64,000 nucleotides of DNA from Sphingobacteriales bacterium (GTDB lineage Bacteria; Bacteroidota; Bacteroidia; Chitinophagales; Chitinophagaceae): contig JADJGB010000008.1 of assembly GCA_016708305.1 (NCBI GenBank), positions 372,001-436,000 on the forward strand. The letters are read 5' to 3'. A program made the translations under genes and the position numbers. Below the pieces are notes generated by a model. The model was not told the DNA's origin, made no database searches, and saw only the letters and a program-made list of their open reading frames with translations. This document shows, piece by piece, positions 30,011-39,645 of this stretch. Each line of letters begins with the position of its first letter. Position 1 is the stretch's first letter.

Positions 30011-31397
30011 GCAAAATAGCCCGCTATTCGATACATAAAAAAATCACGGTCTTTGATGCCAAAATTATTTGCTAAAAATCGTTGGATTTTTCCATTCATA
30101 TTTTCGGCTTTGGCATTGGTTTGTCCTTCTTTAAAATAGTTGACGATATCATCCTGATGTTTTTCTATCATTTTTCTTACTCCTCTGAAAGCTGCTATTT
30201 TTGATTGATTGACTTCATCGCACCAGTTGTAAAGTTCTTGTTCTATTTTGTCCATTGATTTGCCGATGTTTTTTCCCTGATACCACAACCTCAGTTTTTG
30301 GGTGATCCGGTAGGCTGTTTCTAATATTGGGAAACGGTAAAATAGTTGTTGCATGATTTCCAGTTCATCTTCCTCCCATTCATCTTGCATTTTGAAAAGA
30401 ATATAGCGGCTGCGCTCCAATAGTTCAATATAGCTCCAGTGTGTTTGTTGTTCATCCGTATCAGCTTTTACAAGAATTGTTTCCTGATTAATATATTGGG
30501 TTTTGAGTTGTTTGCGTACCTGTTGCAGCGCATCTAAGAGATGTTTGATGACATGGAACTTGTCTATCACTAACTGTGTATTTGGAAAAATGTCTTTGCA
30601 TAGTTTTTTATAGGAAGGACTCATGTCACAGCTGACCGATTTTACTTCCTCTAATACTTGCGACAGGTAGTGTTCCATTACTTGTTTGAGTTCTTCCGGC
30701 TTCATGGTTTGTGCCAGTAAAGCTATTTTCCCTGATTGGGCATTGGTCATAATGGTATACATTTTTTTGCCTATTTGCTTTTCATCAATGGTCATGTGGC
30801 TGCCAAAATTTTCTGCTTTTGCTATGGGTACCGGCTTTTCTTTTGTTACCTCCCCACTGCTCTTATCTATTACTTGTATCTTTTTTTTCCCCAGTTTCCG
30901 GCTGCAATATCTTTTCGGTAATCGCTTATCTCTTCTTTGTACCAATAATGTACTGTTTTGGGTTTTAGACCAAACATAAAAGCCACGCAACTTATGTTTA
31001 CAGGGTGTTGCTCTATTCTATATTTTTAAAAAGCCCGCCATGTCAGGGGTTAATTTGGCCGAATCCTCGGTAATCACATACTCGTTGCTAAAATGCTCAT
31101 CTGTACCGGAGCGTTTCCAACGCCTTCGTTTCATTACCAGATAGACCGGCTTAGTGGAAAATCCATGGCTGAGTATCGTTATCGGATTGCAAAACCATCC
31201 AACACTACATCTGAAAACCCTTTAAGATTTGTGGGAATATGCTCCTGCTTTTCCCATAATATAATTTGCCATTCTTTGTGGAGTTCTTTTACCTCCGCAA
31301 TATCAAAAAAGCCTAATAAATCACGCGGCACCATCATCCGGCTTAATTCAAATAATACATTTGATTCTACTTGTTTTTTCTTTTGTCCCATAACCAT
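30007..31397 (-). pseudogene. ISL3-family transposase, about three frame breaks
   Basis: About 460 aa after joining frames. It begins MGQKKKQVESNVLFELSRMM, passes through KPVYLVMKRRRWKRSG, a helix-turn-helix-like stretch (VAFMFGLKPKTVHYWYKEEISDYRK), and the DDE domain with MTIDEKQIGKKMYTI (first Asp), VSCDMSPSYKKLC (second Asp), VIDKFHVIKHLLDALQ, and NAKAENMNGKIQRF (Glu). Frames change near 31185, 31028 and 30920. The DDE domain itself (30007-30900) is uninterrupted. Breaks could be sequencing errors, so activity cannot be excluded. Confidence 0.75.
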
Positions 31398-31407
31398 AAA
31401 GATAATA

Positions 31408-31433
31408 ATAGCACCTCAAAAAAAGAATTAGCC
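31408..31433 (-). repeat. Right inverted repeat of ISL3 element
   Basis: Perfect 26-bp partner of 29985-30010, followed directly by a second copy of its 9-bp tip. Confidence 0.9.
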
Positions 31434-31518
31434 GAATTAGCCGACAAATCGACTGTCCGACATATTTTGTATTTTTGTCCATATCCAATTTGTTTGTTTG
31501 GTTACTGCAAAATTGGTA

Positions 31519-31542
31519 AAGGGTGGTCAAAAAACCACCCTT
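31519..31542. terminator. Hairpin between ISL3 element and fumC
   Basis: Perfect 9-bp stem (aagggtggt / accaccctt) with a 6-nt A-rich loop. No T-run directly follows, and no intact gene ends here. It may be left from a gene replaced by the IS insertions. Confidence 0.4.
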
Positions 31543-31632
31543 GATTTAAAATTTATCTCGGACAACAGTAGTTGCCAATAGGAGTTGACAAAAATCATAT
31601 CACTTTTAAAATAAAAGTATAAATTAAGCAAT

Positions 31633-31640
31633 ACCTTTGC
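31633..31640 (+). promoter_or_regulatory. Putative -7 box of fumC (TACCTTTG)
   Basis: TAnnTTTG match 30 bp upstream of the fumC ATG at 31671, giving a leader of about 25 nt. Confidence 0.55.
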
Positions 31641-31670
31641 AATTCTACATTTACATTAAAATAAGCAATA

Positions 31671-33068
31671 ATGGAATACAGAATTGAAAAAGACACAATG
31701 GGCGAAGTAAAAGTGCCCGCCGATGCATTTTATGGAGCTCAAACCCAGCGCTCAATCGAGAATTTTAAAATAGCGCAGGACACTAATAAAATGCCCAAAG
31801 AAATCATTAAGGCATTTGCCTATTTGAAAAAGGCCGCAGCCATTACCAACCAAAAAGCAAAAGTATTGCCTAAAAACAAAAGCGTATTGATTGGAAAAGT
31901 TTGTGATGAAATTCTGGATGGAAAATTGGATAAAGAATTTCCATTAGTTGTGTGGCAAACCGGTAGCGGCACGCAAAGCAATATGAATGTGAATGAGGTG
32001 GTAGCCTATCGCGGCCATGTATTGAATGGCGGGAAACTTACCGATAAAGAAAAAGCGCTTCATCCCAATGATGATGTAAATAAATCGCAAAGTAGTAATG
32101 ACACGTTTCCTACAGCTATGCACATTGCTGCATATAAAATTTTGGTAGAAGTAACCATCCCCGGTGTTGAAAAACTAAGGGATACACTTCAAAAGAAGAG
32201 CAAACAGTATATGAAAGTGGTGAAAATAGGCCGCACCCACTTCATGGATGCCACACCACTTACATTAGGTCAGGAAATCAGTGGTTACGTTTCACAACTG
32301 AATCATGGGTTGAAAGCTATTAAAAACACGCTGCCCCACCTTTCAGAACTGGCTTTGGGTGGCACAGCTGTTGGCACAGGTATCAATACACCTCCTGATT
32401 ATGCAAAAAATGTAGCAGCCGAAATCGCTCACCTTACCAAATTGCCTTTCAAAACTGCCGAAAACAAATTTGAAGCACTGGCGGCTCACGATGCAATTGT
32501 AGAAACACATGGCTCATTAAAAACAGTGGCTGTAAGCCTGATGAAGATAGCCAACGACATCCGTATGCTATCCTCGGGCCCACGCAGTGGAATTGGCGAA
32601 ATTTTTATCCCTGATAATGAACCCGGCTCTTCTATCATGCCCGGTAAGGTGAATCCTACTCAATGTGAAGCATTGACGATGATTGCTGCTCAGGTTTTAG
32701 GTAATGACGTAGCTATTAATATAGGCGGAGCAAACGGTCATTTTGAGTTGAATGTATTTAAACCGGTAATGATTTACAACTTCCTGCACAGCGCCAGACT
32801 GATAGGTGAAGGTTGTGTTTCATTCAATGATAAATGCGCAGTAGGTATTGAGCCAATTAAGGCAAATATTAAGAAGCACCTCGACAATTCACTGATGCTG
32901 GTAACTGCACTGAACACCAAGATCGGATATTACAAGGCAGCCGAAATTGCTCAAAAAGCGCATAAAGAAGGTACTACCTTAAAGGAAATGGCGCTGAAAT
33001 TAGGTTATCTCACTTCTAAAGAGTTTGATGAGTGGGTAGTCCCGGAAAAAATGGTTGGGAAAATTTAG
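31671..33068 (+). CDS. fumC: Class II fumarate hydratase FumC
   Basis: Fumarase of the citric acid cycle (fumarate + water to L-malate), cytoplasmic, 465 aa, intact. Motifs: VWQTGSGTQSNMNVNEV, SQSSNDTFPTAMH, GRTHFMDATPLTLGQE, and the superfamily signature GSSIMPGKVNPTQCE containing the flexible catalytic loop. This is the iron-independent type. It has its own probable promoter and a strong terminator, so it is likely monocistronic. Confidence 0.96.
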   Translation: MEYRIEKDTMGEVKVPADAFYGAQTQRSIENFKIAQDTNKMPKEIIKAFAYLKKAAAITNQKAKVLPKNKSVLIGKVCDEILDGKLDKEFPLVVWQTGSGTQSNMNVNEVVAYRGHVLNGGKLTDKEKALHPNDDVNKSQSSNDTFPTAMHIAAYKILVEVTIPGVEKLRDTLQKKSKQYMKVVKIGRTHFMDATPLTLGQEISGYVSQLNHGLKAIKNTLPHLSELALGGTAVGTGINTPPDYAKNVAAEIAHLTKLPFKTAENKFEALAAHDAIVETHGSLKTVAVSLMKIANDIRMLSSGPRSGIGEIFIPDNEPGSSIMPGKVNPTQCEALTMIAAQVLGNDVAINIGGANGHFELNVFKPVMIYNFLHSARLIGEGCVSFNDKCAVGIEPIKANIKKHLDNSLMLVTALNTKIGYYKAAEIAQKAHKEGTTLKEMALKLGYLTSKEFDEWVVPEKMVGKI

Positions 33069-33093
33069 GTAATTAATTAACAATAAAGTGAAA

Positions 33094-33120
33094 TCTGCCT
33101 CTCTTTGGGGCAGACTTTTT
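33094..33120 (+). terminator. Rho-independent terminator of fumC
   Basis: Stem tctgcc / ggcaga with extra pairing and a loop of 9 nt, followed by cttttt, 26 bp after the fumC stop. Confidence 0.75.
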
Positions 33121-33432
33121 ATGGCATCACTTAAATTAGCGATACAAAATTTTTGATTCATGTTAAAAAAAGGGTATATTTACAACAGAAAGGTGATAAT
33201 AATTTGAAAAATATGGTTCTATGACGGATAGTGTGGGTTTGGAATTGTTGCGCATTGCGACAATGACCTTGAAAAAAATGCGTTAAAAAAGTGATTGAAG
33301 GGAGGAGTTAAAAAGCCGTCGTTGTTTGATCGCCGTTCGGTCTTCGTAGTAAATGCAACTACGGCGCAAGTTCGACGGGTTTAGACTACCGAAATCATTT
33401 TTAGCAATTTTTTCAAAGCCTTGATTTTTTTG

Positions 33433-33460
33433 TTACTTTTTGTATCAAGACAAAAAGTAA
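33433..33460. repeat. Perfect 11-bp inverted repeat
   Basis: ttactttttgt and acaaaaagtaa separated by 6 nt. A/T-rich hairpin of unknown role. Confidence 0.6.
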
Positions 33461-33536
33461 GAAAACAAAAAGCACCATAGACCATGCAAAACGTCATAGA
33501 ACCAAAAACATGAATTTATTCGGATTAACACCATTG

Positions 33537-33570
33537 TCCGCTTACGGTAGTCAAACCTAAGCGGATTTTT
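33537..33570 (+). terminator. Terminator-like hairpin
   Basis: Perfect 8-bp stem tccgctta / taagcgga followed by five Ts. No protein gene precedes it on the plus strand, so it may end a small RNA. Confidence 0.5.
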
Positions 33571-33644
33571 GCGAACACACATTTATATAAATATCTTTAT
33601 AAATCCTTTTTTGTTCAGCAACAATCGTTGAAAACGAAGTGGAA

Positions 33645-34823
33645 TTATCCTTTGGGTGAAAATTGTCTTTTCGGATGAGAATCAATAGATTTTTCAACAC
33701 TACTTTCTAAAAGTAATTGGTACTTTGATTTTTGGGTAAATAAATCCGTTTTTATGCCATCTAATTTTGAAATAGCAGTTTTGATGGCTTCTTCAGATTG
33801 ATCAATACCAATCCATTGCCTTTCATTGCCTTGGGCAGCTTTTAGGGTAGTACCGGAACCTGCAAAACAATCCAGCACAATACTGTTCTTGTCGGAAGAA
33901 GTTTTAATTATCAAATCTAATAAATCCGCATTTTTTTCAGTGGGGTAAAGCGGATATTGAGGATCCTTAAACTCCCAGATATCTTGTATGCGTTTACCTT
34001 CTTGCTGGTCAAAATAAATCTTTTTTCTAGGGTTGCCATTTTCACTCCATTCGATAAGACCATCCTCATCCAATTGTTCCAAAACAGACACTTCACTTCT
34101 CCAATGCCTTCCGGGTGGGGGAAGAATTCCTTTGAAAGGTTGTGCGGTTTTGCCTTTTTTTGTCTCGCCAGGTGCATGAAGCGGAATGGTGGTATAGCGC
34201 CTCCCGCTTTTTTCTATTTTCGAGAATAGTTTAATTTTATCATCTTCGGTATAAGAAATTTTTGGTTCATTCCAAATTAGGTTATCAGATTTTGAATAAA
34301 AAAGAATCATGTCTTTAATATTGCCATAACCTTTTCGAGTGAAATTTTTAGGATTACATTTTATTCTTGTAATATCATTTCTAAAATTTTCAATTCCAAA
34401 AATTTCGTCCATCAACACTTTAACATAATGTCCTATTTTATAATCAATATGTAAATAGATTGACCCTTTTTCTGAAAGGAGCATCTTTATAAGTGTTAAT
34501 CTTTCACGAAGAAATTCAATAAAATCTGCTCCCCTTAACGTGTCAGTATATGCTACTGTGCCATCGGCGCTATTACTGATAGTATTAGCCCTTCCTTCTG
34601 ATATTGTAAAAGTATTATTAGTTGCAAAGGGTGGGTCAATATAAACTAAATCAATCTTACCCGCCAGATTAAAATTGGTAATCAGTTGTTTCAGCGCAAT
34701 ACAATTATTTGCATGAATAAGAAAATTAGGGCTATTGGTAGTATTAGCCGGCACGAATGCAATATCAGGAATATTATCAAATATTTCCTTCTCTGTTTTT
34801 TTATTTGTGTATTGAAGGCACAT
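33645..34823 (-). CDS. Orphan beta-class DNA methyltransferase (type III Mod-like)
   Basis: SAM-dependent adenine or cytosine-N4 methyltransferase, 392 aa, intact. Motif IV (LVYIDPPFATNN, near residue 63) precedes the SAM-binding FxGxG motif (VLDCFAGSGTTLKAA, near residue 318), the beta-class order found in type III Mod and many solitary enzymes. LYPTEKNADLLDLII is the usual motif before the SAM site. No restriction endonuclease, Res helicase or specificity subunit is adjacent, so it looks solitary. The recognition site cannot be deduced. Confidence 0.88.
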   Translation of the reverse strand: MCLQYTNKKTEKEIFDNIPDIAFVPANTTNSPNFLIHANNCIALKQLITNFNLAGKIDLVYIDPPFATNNTFTISEGRANTISNSADGTVAYTDTLRGADFIEFLRERLTLIKMLLSEKGSIYLHIDYKIGHYVKVLMDEIFGIENFRNDITRIKCNPKNFTRKGYGNIKDMILFYSKSDNLIWNEPKISYTEDDKIKLFSKIEKSGRRYTTIPLHAPGETKKGKTAQPFKGILPPPGRHWRSEVSVLEQLDEDGLIEWSENGNPRKKIYFDQQEGKRIQDIWEFKDPQYPLYPTEKNADLLDLIIKTSSDKNSIVLDCFAGSGTTLKAAQGNERQWIGIDQSEEAIKTAISKLDGIKTDLFTQKSKYQLLLESSVEKSIDSHPKRQFSPKG

Positions 34824-34899
34824 GAATAATTAAAGTTGATATAAAAATTCAGCTTTAAAAGAAAAATTACATGGCTTCAATAAGAACGATTCTTTTATT

Positions 34900-35595
34900 C
34901 TATTTAGCTGCTTTCTCCACTACATCTTTTACAACTTCGGTTGCAGAAGCCCTTTCTTCTTTCTTATAAAATTTCTTTTGAAATACAAGCAGTGTAATAA
35001 CGCCGGTAGATATGGCGGCATCGGCAATGTTAAATACGGGTGCGAAAAACTCAAAAGGCTCACCTCCTACAAAAGGAAACCAGGAAGGATAATGTGTGCT
35101 GACCATCGGGAAATACAGCATATCAACAACGCTACCATGTAAAAAGGATGAATAGCCCTTGCCAAATTTAGCAATTCCCACATAACTGATATAATCTCCG
35201 GTAGCAGGATCAAAATGAAGGCCTTTGTCAAAAATGGCTCCGTAAAACATACTGTCAATAAGATTGCCCAAGGCGCCTGCATAAATAAGCGCTACACAAA
35301 CCATAAAGCCGGTTGAATATTTTTCTCTGGCAAATTTTACCAGCAGCCAGGACCCAAAAATGACTGCAACTAACCTGAACAATGTAAGCGCCACTTTACC
35401 GCCTTCATTACCTAATTTCAAGCCCCAGGCCATGCCACTGTTTTCAATAAAATGAATCCGGGCCCAATTTGCACCCAAAATGTGGGTAACCTCACCAATG
35501 GGATAATTGAGTTTGATATAAAACTTTACCACCTGATCAAGAATCAGAATAACCAGAATTATCAGTATCGACAGATTGAGCTTGCCTAATTTCAT
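34900..35595 (-). CDS. lspA: Lipoprotein signal peptidase LspA
   Basis: Type II signal peptidase of the inner membrane that cleaves prolipoproteins. At 231 aa it is longer than the E. coli enzyme, with a Bacteroidota-style insertion (about residues 120-170). Four hydrophobic helices are visible. Conserved sites: ENSGMAWGL, GALGNLIDSMFYG (first catalytic Asp), VVDMLYFP, and FNIADAAIS (second catalytic Asp). The start at 35595 lies 7 bp downstream of a TATCTTTG box. The downstream gene murF-alr ends 120 bp upstream of this promoter. Confidence 0.94.
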   Translation of the reverse strand: MKLGKLNLSILIILVILILDQVVKFYIKLNYPIGEVTHILGANWARIHFIENSGMAWGLKLGNEGGKVALTLFRLVAVIFGSWLLVKFAREKYSTGFMVCVALIYAGALGNLIDSMFYGAIFDKGLHFDPATGDYISYVGIAKFGKGYSSFLHGSVVDMLYFPMVSTHYPSWFPFVGGEPFEFFAPVFNIADAAISTGVITLLVFQKKFYKKEERASATEVVKDVVEKAAK

Positions 35596-35602
35596 AAGGC
35601 TG

Positions 35603-35610
35603 CAAAGATA
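35603..35610 (-). promoter_or_regulatory. Putative -7 box of lspA (TATCTTTG)
   Basis: TAnnTTTG on the minus strand only 7 bp from the lspA ATG, implying a nearly leaderless mRNA. Confidence 0.45.
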
Positions 35611-35667
35611 TAAGTCTTAAAGTAAAGACTATGGTTAAGATTTTGAAATATATTTTCCCCCTTCAAA

Positions 35668-35715
35668 CCTCAATCTCAATCTTAATCTAAACCTCAGTCT
35701 CAATCTCAGCCTCTC
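35668..35715. repeat. Degenerate CTCAATCT repeat
   Basis: Two imperfect 24-bp units built from ctcaatct-like words sit directly against the murF-alr stop codon. Low-complexity repeat of unknown role. Confidence 0.5.
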
Positions 35716-38177
35716 CTAACTCTCCCCCCAATACACCCTTTTTACTCTCTGAGAAATACCCGTCATTATCTCATAAGGAATGGTGCCGATGCTTTCTGCC
35801 AAAACCTGAACAGGAAGTCCTTCTCCAAAAATAATGACTTCATCGCCTTCTTTTACGTCAGGAATATGAGTGACATCCAGCATGGTCATGTCCATACAAA
35901 CTGTACCTATTACGGGGGATAACTGATTATGCACCAGCATTTTACCCACTCCGTTGCCAAATCTGCGTGAATATCCGTCGGCATATCCGATACGCACTGT
36001 TGCAATCACTGAATCTTCTCTGGCTACACCCCGCCTGTTATAACTAACGGTTTCTCCCTTCCTGATGTTTTTGAGTTGGGCGATTGTAGATTTCAAAGTG
36101 AGCGCATTCTGCAGGGAAGTATCTCTTTCATCGCCCGCAATACCATACAATCCAATACCCAGCCGCACCATATCCATCTGTAATTGTGGAAAACGTGAAA
36201 TTCCCGAAGAATTGGCTAGGTGCTTAATAAAATTGTGGCCTAAAATATTTTTAAGTTTCTCACAGGCATTTTGCAGCAGTTTGTATTGATGCAAGGTAAA
36301 TTCATCCTCGTTTTTGTCTTCACTGGCTACTAAGTGTGAAAAAACCGATACAACTTTTAGATAATCATTGCCTTTAAGCATTTGTCCCAAAGTGTCAATA
36401 TCATCCATTCCAAAACCCAGCCGGTTCATGCCGGTTTCAATTTCGATATGAATAGGATAGTTTCTGATACCTTCCTGCCTGAGATGTTGTTCAAATGCCT
36501 TCAATAATTCAAAAGAAAAAACATCAGGTTCGAGATGATTTTCGGTTATCGTGTTAAAAGCATTTTCCTCTGAATTTAATACCATAATCGGGATAGTAAT
36601 CCCCGATTTTCTGAGTTCCACACCTTCATCGGCATAGGCAACACCCAGGTAATCGGTTTTTTGAAATTGCAACAAACCGGCTACCTCAGCGCCTCCACTG
36701 CCATAAGCAAATGCTTTTACCATTACCATAATTTTAGTTACAGGTTTCAATTTTTGTTGAAAAACCTTCAGATTATGGGCAATCGCATCTAAGTTAATTT
36801 CGAGAATGGTTTGATGTGCTTTTTGTTCAAGCAGTGAAACTATTTGCTCAAACCCAAAAATTCTGGCTCCTTTTATTAAAATGGCTTCCTCCTTAAAGAT
36901 AACCGAGTGAAAATGTTTTAGAAAATCTTCGGTGTCAGAATAGGATAGGTATTGAAATGAATTGTTTTTCAGCAGAGCGGGCATAATATTCTGCATTTTC
37001 TCGCCAATGCCAATCAGTCGGTCTGCTTTATGTTTTTTAAGCAGGGTTACAATCGCCGGATAAAGGATTGAATCTTCTTCTTTACTGCCTACGAAGTCAG
37101 ATAAAATGACTGTTTTATTTTTCCCTGCGCTTTGCTGCTGCAAAAAATCGAGCGCAATGGATAGTGAGTTGATATCGGCGCTATAACTGTCGTTGATAAT
37201 GATGCAGTTGTTTATTCCTTTCTTGAATTCCAGCCTCATGCTTATCGGATGGAGCACTTTCATCCTTTCTTTTATGACATCGAAGTCATATTGCAGGTAT
37301 AAAGCGTTACACCGCAATTGATAGCGTTTTCTACAGATGCATCATCGGTGAAGGGAATACGAAATTCAAGGTTTGAATTGCCGTACTGCAAAATAATACC
37401 GGTTTCTTCATCAAATTTTTGAATTGAAATAATTTTGACTGCATTACTATCTTCAAACCCCCATGAAAAAAAAGGGACACTTAGTTGATGAATATTCTTT
37501 TTTAACAATTGCATATCACCGTTAGCTATAAAAAGTTTGACTTCTTTAAACAGTTTTAGTTTCTCAATCAATTTTTGCTCGTCGTTTTCAAAACCTTCAC
37601 TATGCGCCGTTCCAATATTGGTGAGGATGCCAATGGAGGGTTTAATAATTTTTGAAGATACTCCATTTCGCCGGGACGGCTGATACCTGCTTCGAAAATT
37701 GCCAGATTGTTTTTCATCCATCTGCCACACACTCAGTGGTACGCCAATCTGAGAGTTATAGCTTTTGGGGCTGCGTATAATATTTTTATCGGGCTCCATC
37801 AGCTGATACAGCCATTCCTTTACCACCGTTTTACCATTGCTGCCGGTGATGCCTATTACTTCAATATTGAACCTGCTTCGATGATGCGCCGCAATTTTTT
37901 GTAAAGCATCCAGGCTGTTTTTAACCTGCAAAAAAAAAGCTTCGGGATATTTTTGATTATCAATGCTTTGTGTAACTATAAAACATCTTACACCTTTCTT
38001 GTATAATTCTTTGATGAATAAATGACCATTGCGTCTAGTACCGTCTAATGCAAAAAACAGTGATGTTTTGGGTGATGATAATTTACGGCTGTCTATCAGC
38101 AGGGTATCAATTACTGCATTATCGTTTTTGTAATCAATGCTTAATATTTCCGCTATTTGTGAAAGGTTGTAATTCAC
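35716..38177 (-). CDS. Bifunctional MurF-alanine racemase (frameshifted)
   Basis: Fusion of UDP-MurNAc-tripeptide:D-Ala-D-Ala ligase (N-terminal) and alanine racemase (C-terminal), a gene organisation known from Bacteroidota. It couples D-alanine production to murein precursor synthesis. The MurF part shows VIGITGSNGKTVVKEWL (ATP site) and NDSYSADINSLSIAL. The Alr part shows MVMVKAFAYGSGG (PLP Lys), HIEIETGMNRLGFG, SSGISRFPQLQMDMVRLGIGLYG and GTVCMDMTMLDVT (substrate/PLP region). Frame problems: compensating indels around 37725 and 37645 scramble about 25 residues (repair gives KNNLAIFEAGISRPGEMEYLQK), and one break near 37290 joins TLYTCN to YDFDVIKERM. Repaired length is about 820 aa. Essential function argues for sequence error. 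Confidence 0.92.
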
Positions 38178-38232
38178 TCTTCAAATTTGACATCTAAATT
38201 ACAAAGAAATTATTTGAGATAGTGTTAAGGTT

Positions 38233-39192
38233 TTAAACCCCGTCACCTTCCGGAGGTAAGCCTTTTCTGTTCTTTGCCAAAGAATAAATAATACTACCTG
38301 AAATGCACAATACAATGACTCCCAGTGACATGCCTACCTGAGCAGATTTTGATATCCATTGGTTTAGCCAATGCTCGGTCAGCATTTTTACACCGATAAA
38401 AACCAAAACGATGGCTATGCCCTGCTGCAGGTAATCAAACTTATTGACAGCGCCTCTCAATAAAAAGAATAAAGACCTGAGACCCAAAACCGCAAAAATG
38501 TTGGATGTATAAATAATCATTCTGTCGCGCGAAATGCCCATCACTGCCGGAATAGAATCTAAGGCAAAAACTAAATCAATGGCTGCGAGCATGATGATGA
38601 CAACAAAAAGAATTGTAAATTTTTTCTTATGGTTTTCGGTAATGATATACTTTCCGCCGCCATCATGTGGCACTAACGGCAAAAAACGCTGCATCCATTT
38701 ATAAACCACCGATTTTTGCGGATCAAACTCAGCCTCTTCATTGGCTGAAAACATTTTATACCCCGTATATACTAGAAATAAACCAAAAATATACAGAATC
38801 CAGTGAAAACGCTCTACTAATGCCACACCCACTGTGATGAAAATAATCCTGAACACAATAGCCATCAGGATACCGATAATCAATGTACGGCCATAGTGAA
38901 TTTCTTTTACATTAAATGCAGAAAAAATAAGTATGAATACAAAAATATTATCAATACTCAAACTCCATTCCATCAGATAGGCGCTCAGGTATTCGAAGAA
39001 GAATATCTTACCGTCTTCATATAGAATAAAAAGACCGAATGATAATGCCAGAATTACCCAAAAAAAGGTTTGAAACAGGGCTTGCTTGATGGTTACTGCT
39101 TTCCCTTTCTTGCTCATTAATCCTAGGTCGAAGATGAGTGATACCACTATCACAATACCAAATACCAAATAAATAAGTTCCTGTTTTGTCAT
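38233..39192 (-). CDS. TerC/Alx-family membrane protein
   Basis: Integral membrane protein of 319 aa with about nine hydrophobic segments. Family marks are EWSLSIDNIFVFILIF and AAIDLVFALDSIPAVMGISRD, in which the membrane-embedded acidic residues are thought to act in metal (manganese) export. It resembles Alx-type members rather than tellurite operon TerC in length. No riboswitch-like structure was noticed upstream. It is intact. Confidence 0.88.
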   Translation of the reverse strand: MTKQELIYLVFGIVIVVSLIFDLGLMSKKGKAVTIKQALFQTFFWVILALSFGLFILYEDGKIFFFEYLSAYLMEWSLSIDNIFVFILIFSAFNVKEIHYGRTLIIGILMAIVFRIIFITVGVALVERFHWILYIFGLFLVYTGYKMFSANEEAEFDPQKSVVYKWMQRFLPLVPHDGGGKYIITENHKKKFTILFVVIIMLAAIDLVFALDSIPAVMGISRDRMIIYTSNIFAVLGLRSLFFLLRGAVNKFDYLQQGIAIVLVFIGVKMLTEHWLNQWISKSAQVGMSLGVIVLCISGSIIYSLAKNRKGLPPEGDGV

Positions 39193-39235
39193 GAAATGTA
39201 TGAGGAGTTTTGTTTTTCTCTAAAAATATTTTTGG

Positions 39236-39586
39236 TTATACTGCAAAACTTTCACCACAGGCGCAAGTGCGTGCTGCATTGGGATTATTAAAATAAAAAC
39301 CTTTGCCACTCAGACCGTCCGAAAACTCCAGTGTGGTTTCTAGCAGGTACAAAAGGCTTTTCATATCGGTTACAATTTTTATTCCATTATCTTCAAATAC
39401 GTGATCTGTTGGCTTTTGGTCATTATCAAAATCCAACAGATAACTAAGTCCCGAACATCCACCACTGGTTACGCTTACTCTTAAAAAATAAGGTATTTCG
39501 TCTGTCAGATTTTTTTCTTCCAAAATTTGAAGCACTTTTTGTTTTGCTTTGTCGCTGATGTAAATTCCGTTTTGCTGAAAATTCAT
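39236..39586 (-). CDS. IscA/HesB-type Fe-S carrier protein
   Basis: A-type iron-sulfur carrier of 116 aa that transfers clusters to apo-enzymes. The three conserved cysteines are present: SGGCSGLSY and CACGESF at the C-terminus. It sits 59 bp downstream of the cysteine desulfurase gene on the same strand, consistent with a small Fe-S assembly operon. ErpA, SufA and IscA cannot be told apart from sequence alone. Confidence 0.9.
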   Translation of the reverse strand: MNFQQNGIYISDKAKQKVLQILEEKNLTDEIPYFLRVSVTSGGCSGLSYLLDFDNDQKPTDHVFEDNGIKIVTDMKSLLYLLETTLEFSDGLSGKGFYFNNPNAARTCACGESFAV

Positions 39587-39645
39587 GTTTCTCTTTACTG
39601 AACAATTAACAAATATCTGACTTTAAAGTTATCTTAGGTAAACTT

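Larger units (their letters stand above)
29985..31433 (-). mobile_element. ISL3-family insertion sequence
   Basis: 1449-bp element bounded by perfect 26-bp inverted repeats, 29985-30010 and 31408-31433 (reading ggctaattcttttt... inward). The transposase stop codon lies inside the left repeat. The 8 bp flanking each side (caaaaaag and gaattagc) do not match, so no target duplication is visible. The right flank instead repeats gaattagcc, the tip of the inverted repeat. Confidence 0.85.
33121..33644. other. 524-bp region without a gene, with strong hairpins
   Basis: No open frame with recognisable content. It contains two perfect hairpins (33433-33460 and 33537-33565) and GC-richer segments around 33310-33400 that stand out from the AT-rich surroundings. 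This could hold a small RNA or remnants of a mobile unit. I see no tRNA. Confidence 0.35.

Noticed and set aside
33310..33400. Possible tRNA or tmRNA in the GC-richer stretch after fumC
   Set aside because: No T-loop motif or cloverleaf pairing could be found.
39193..39235. Manganese riboswitch upstream of the terC-like gene
   Set aside because: The leader is 43 bp and directly follows the iscA-like gene region; no structured element of the needed size fits.
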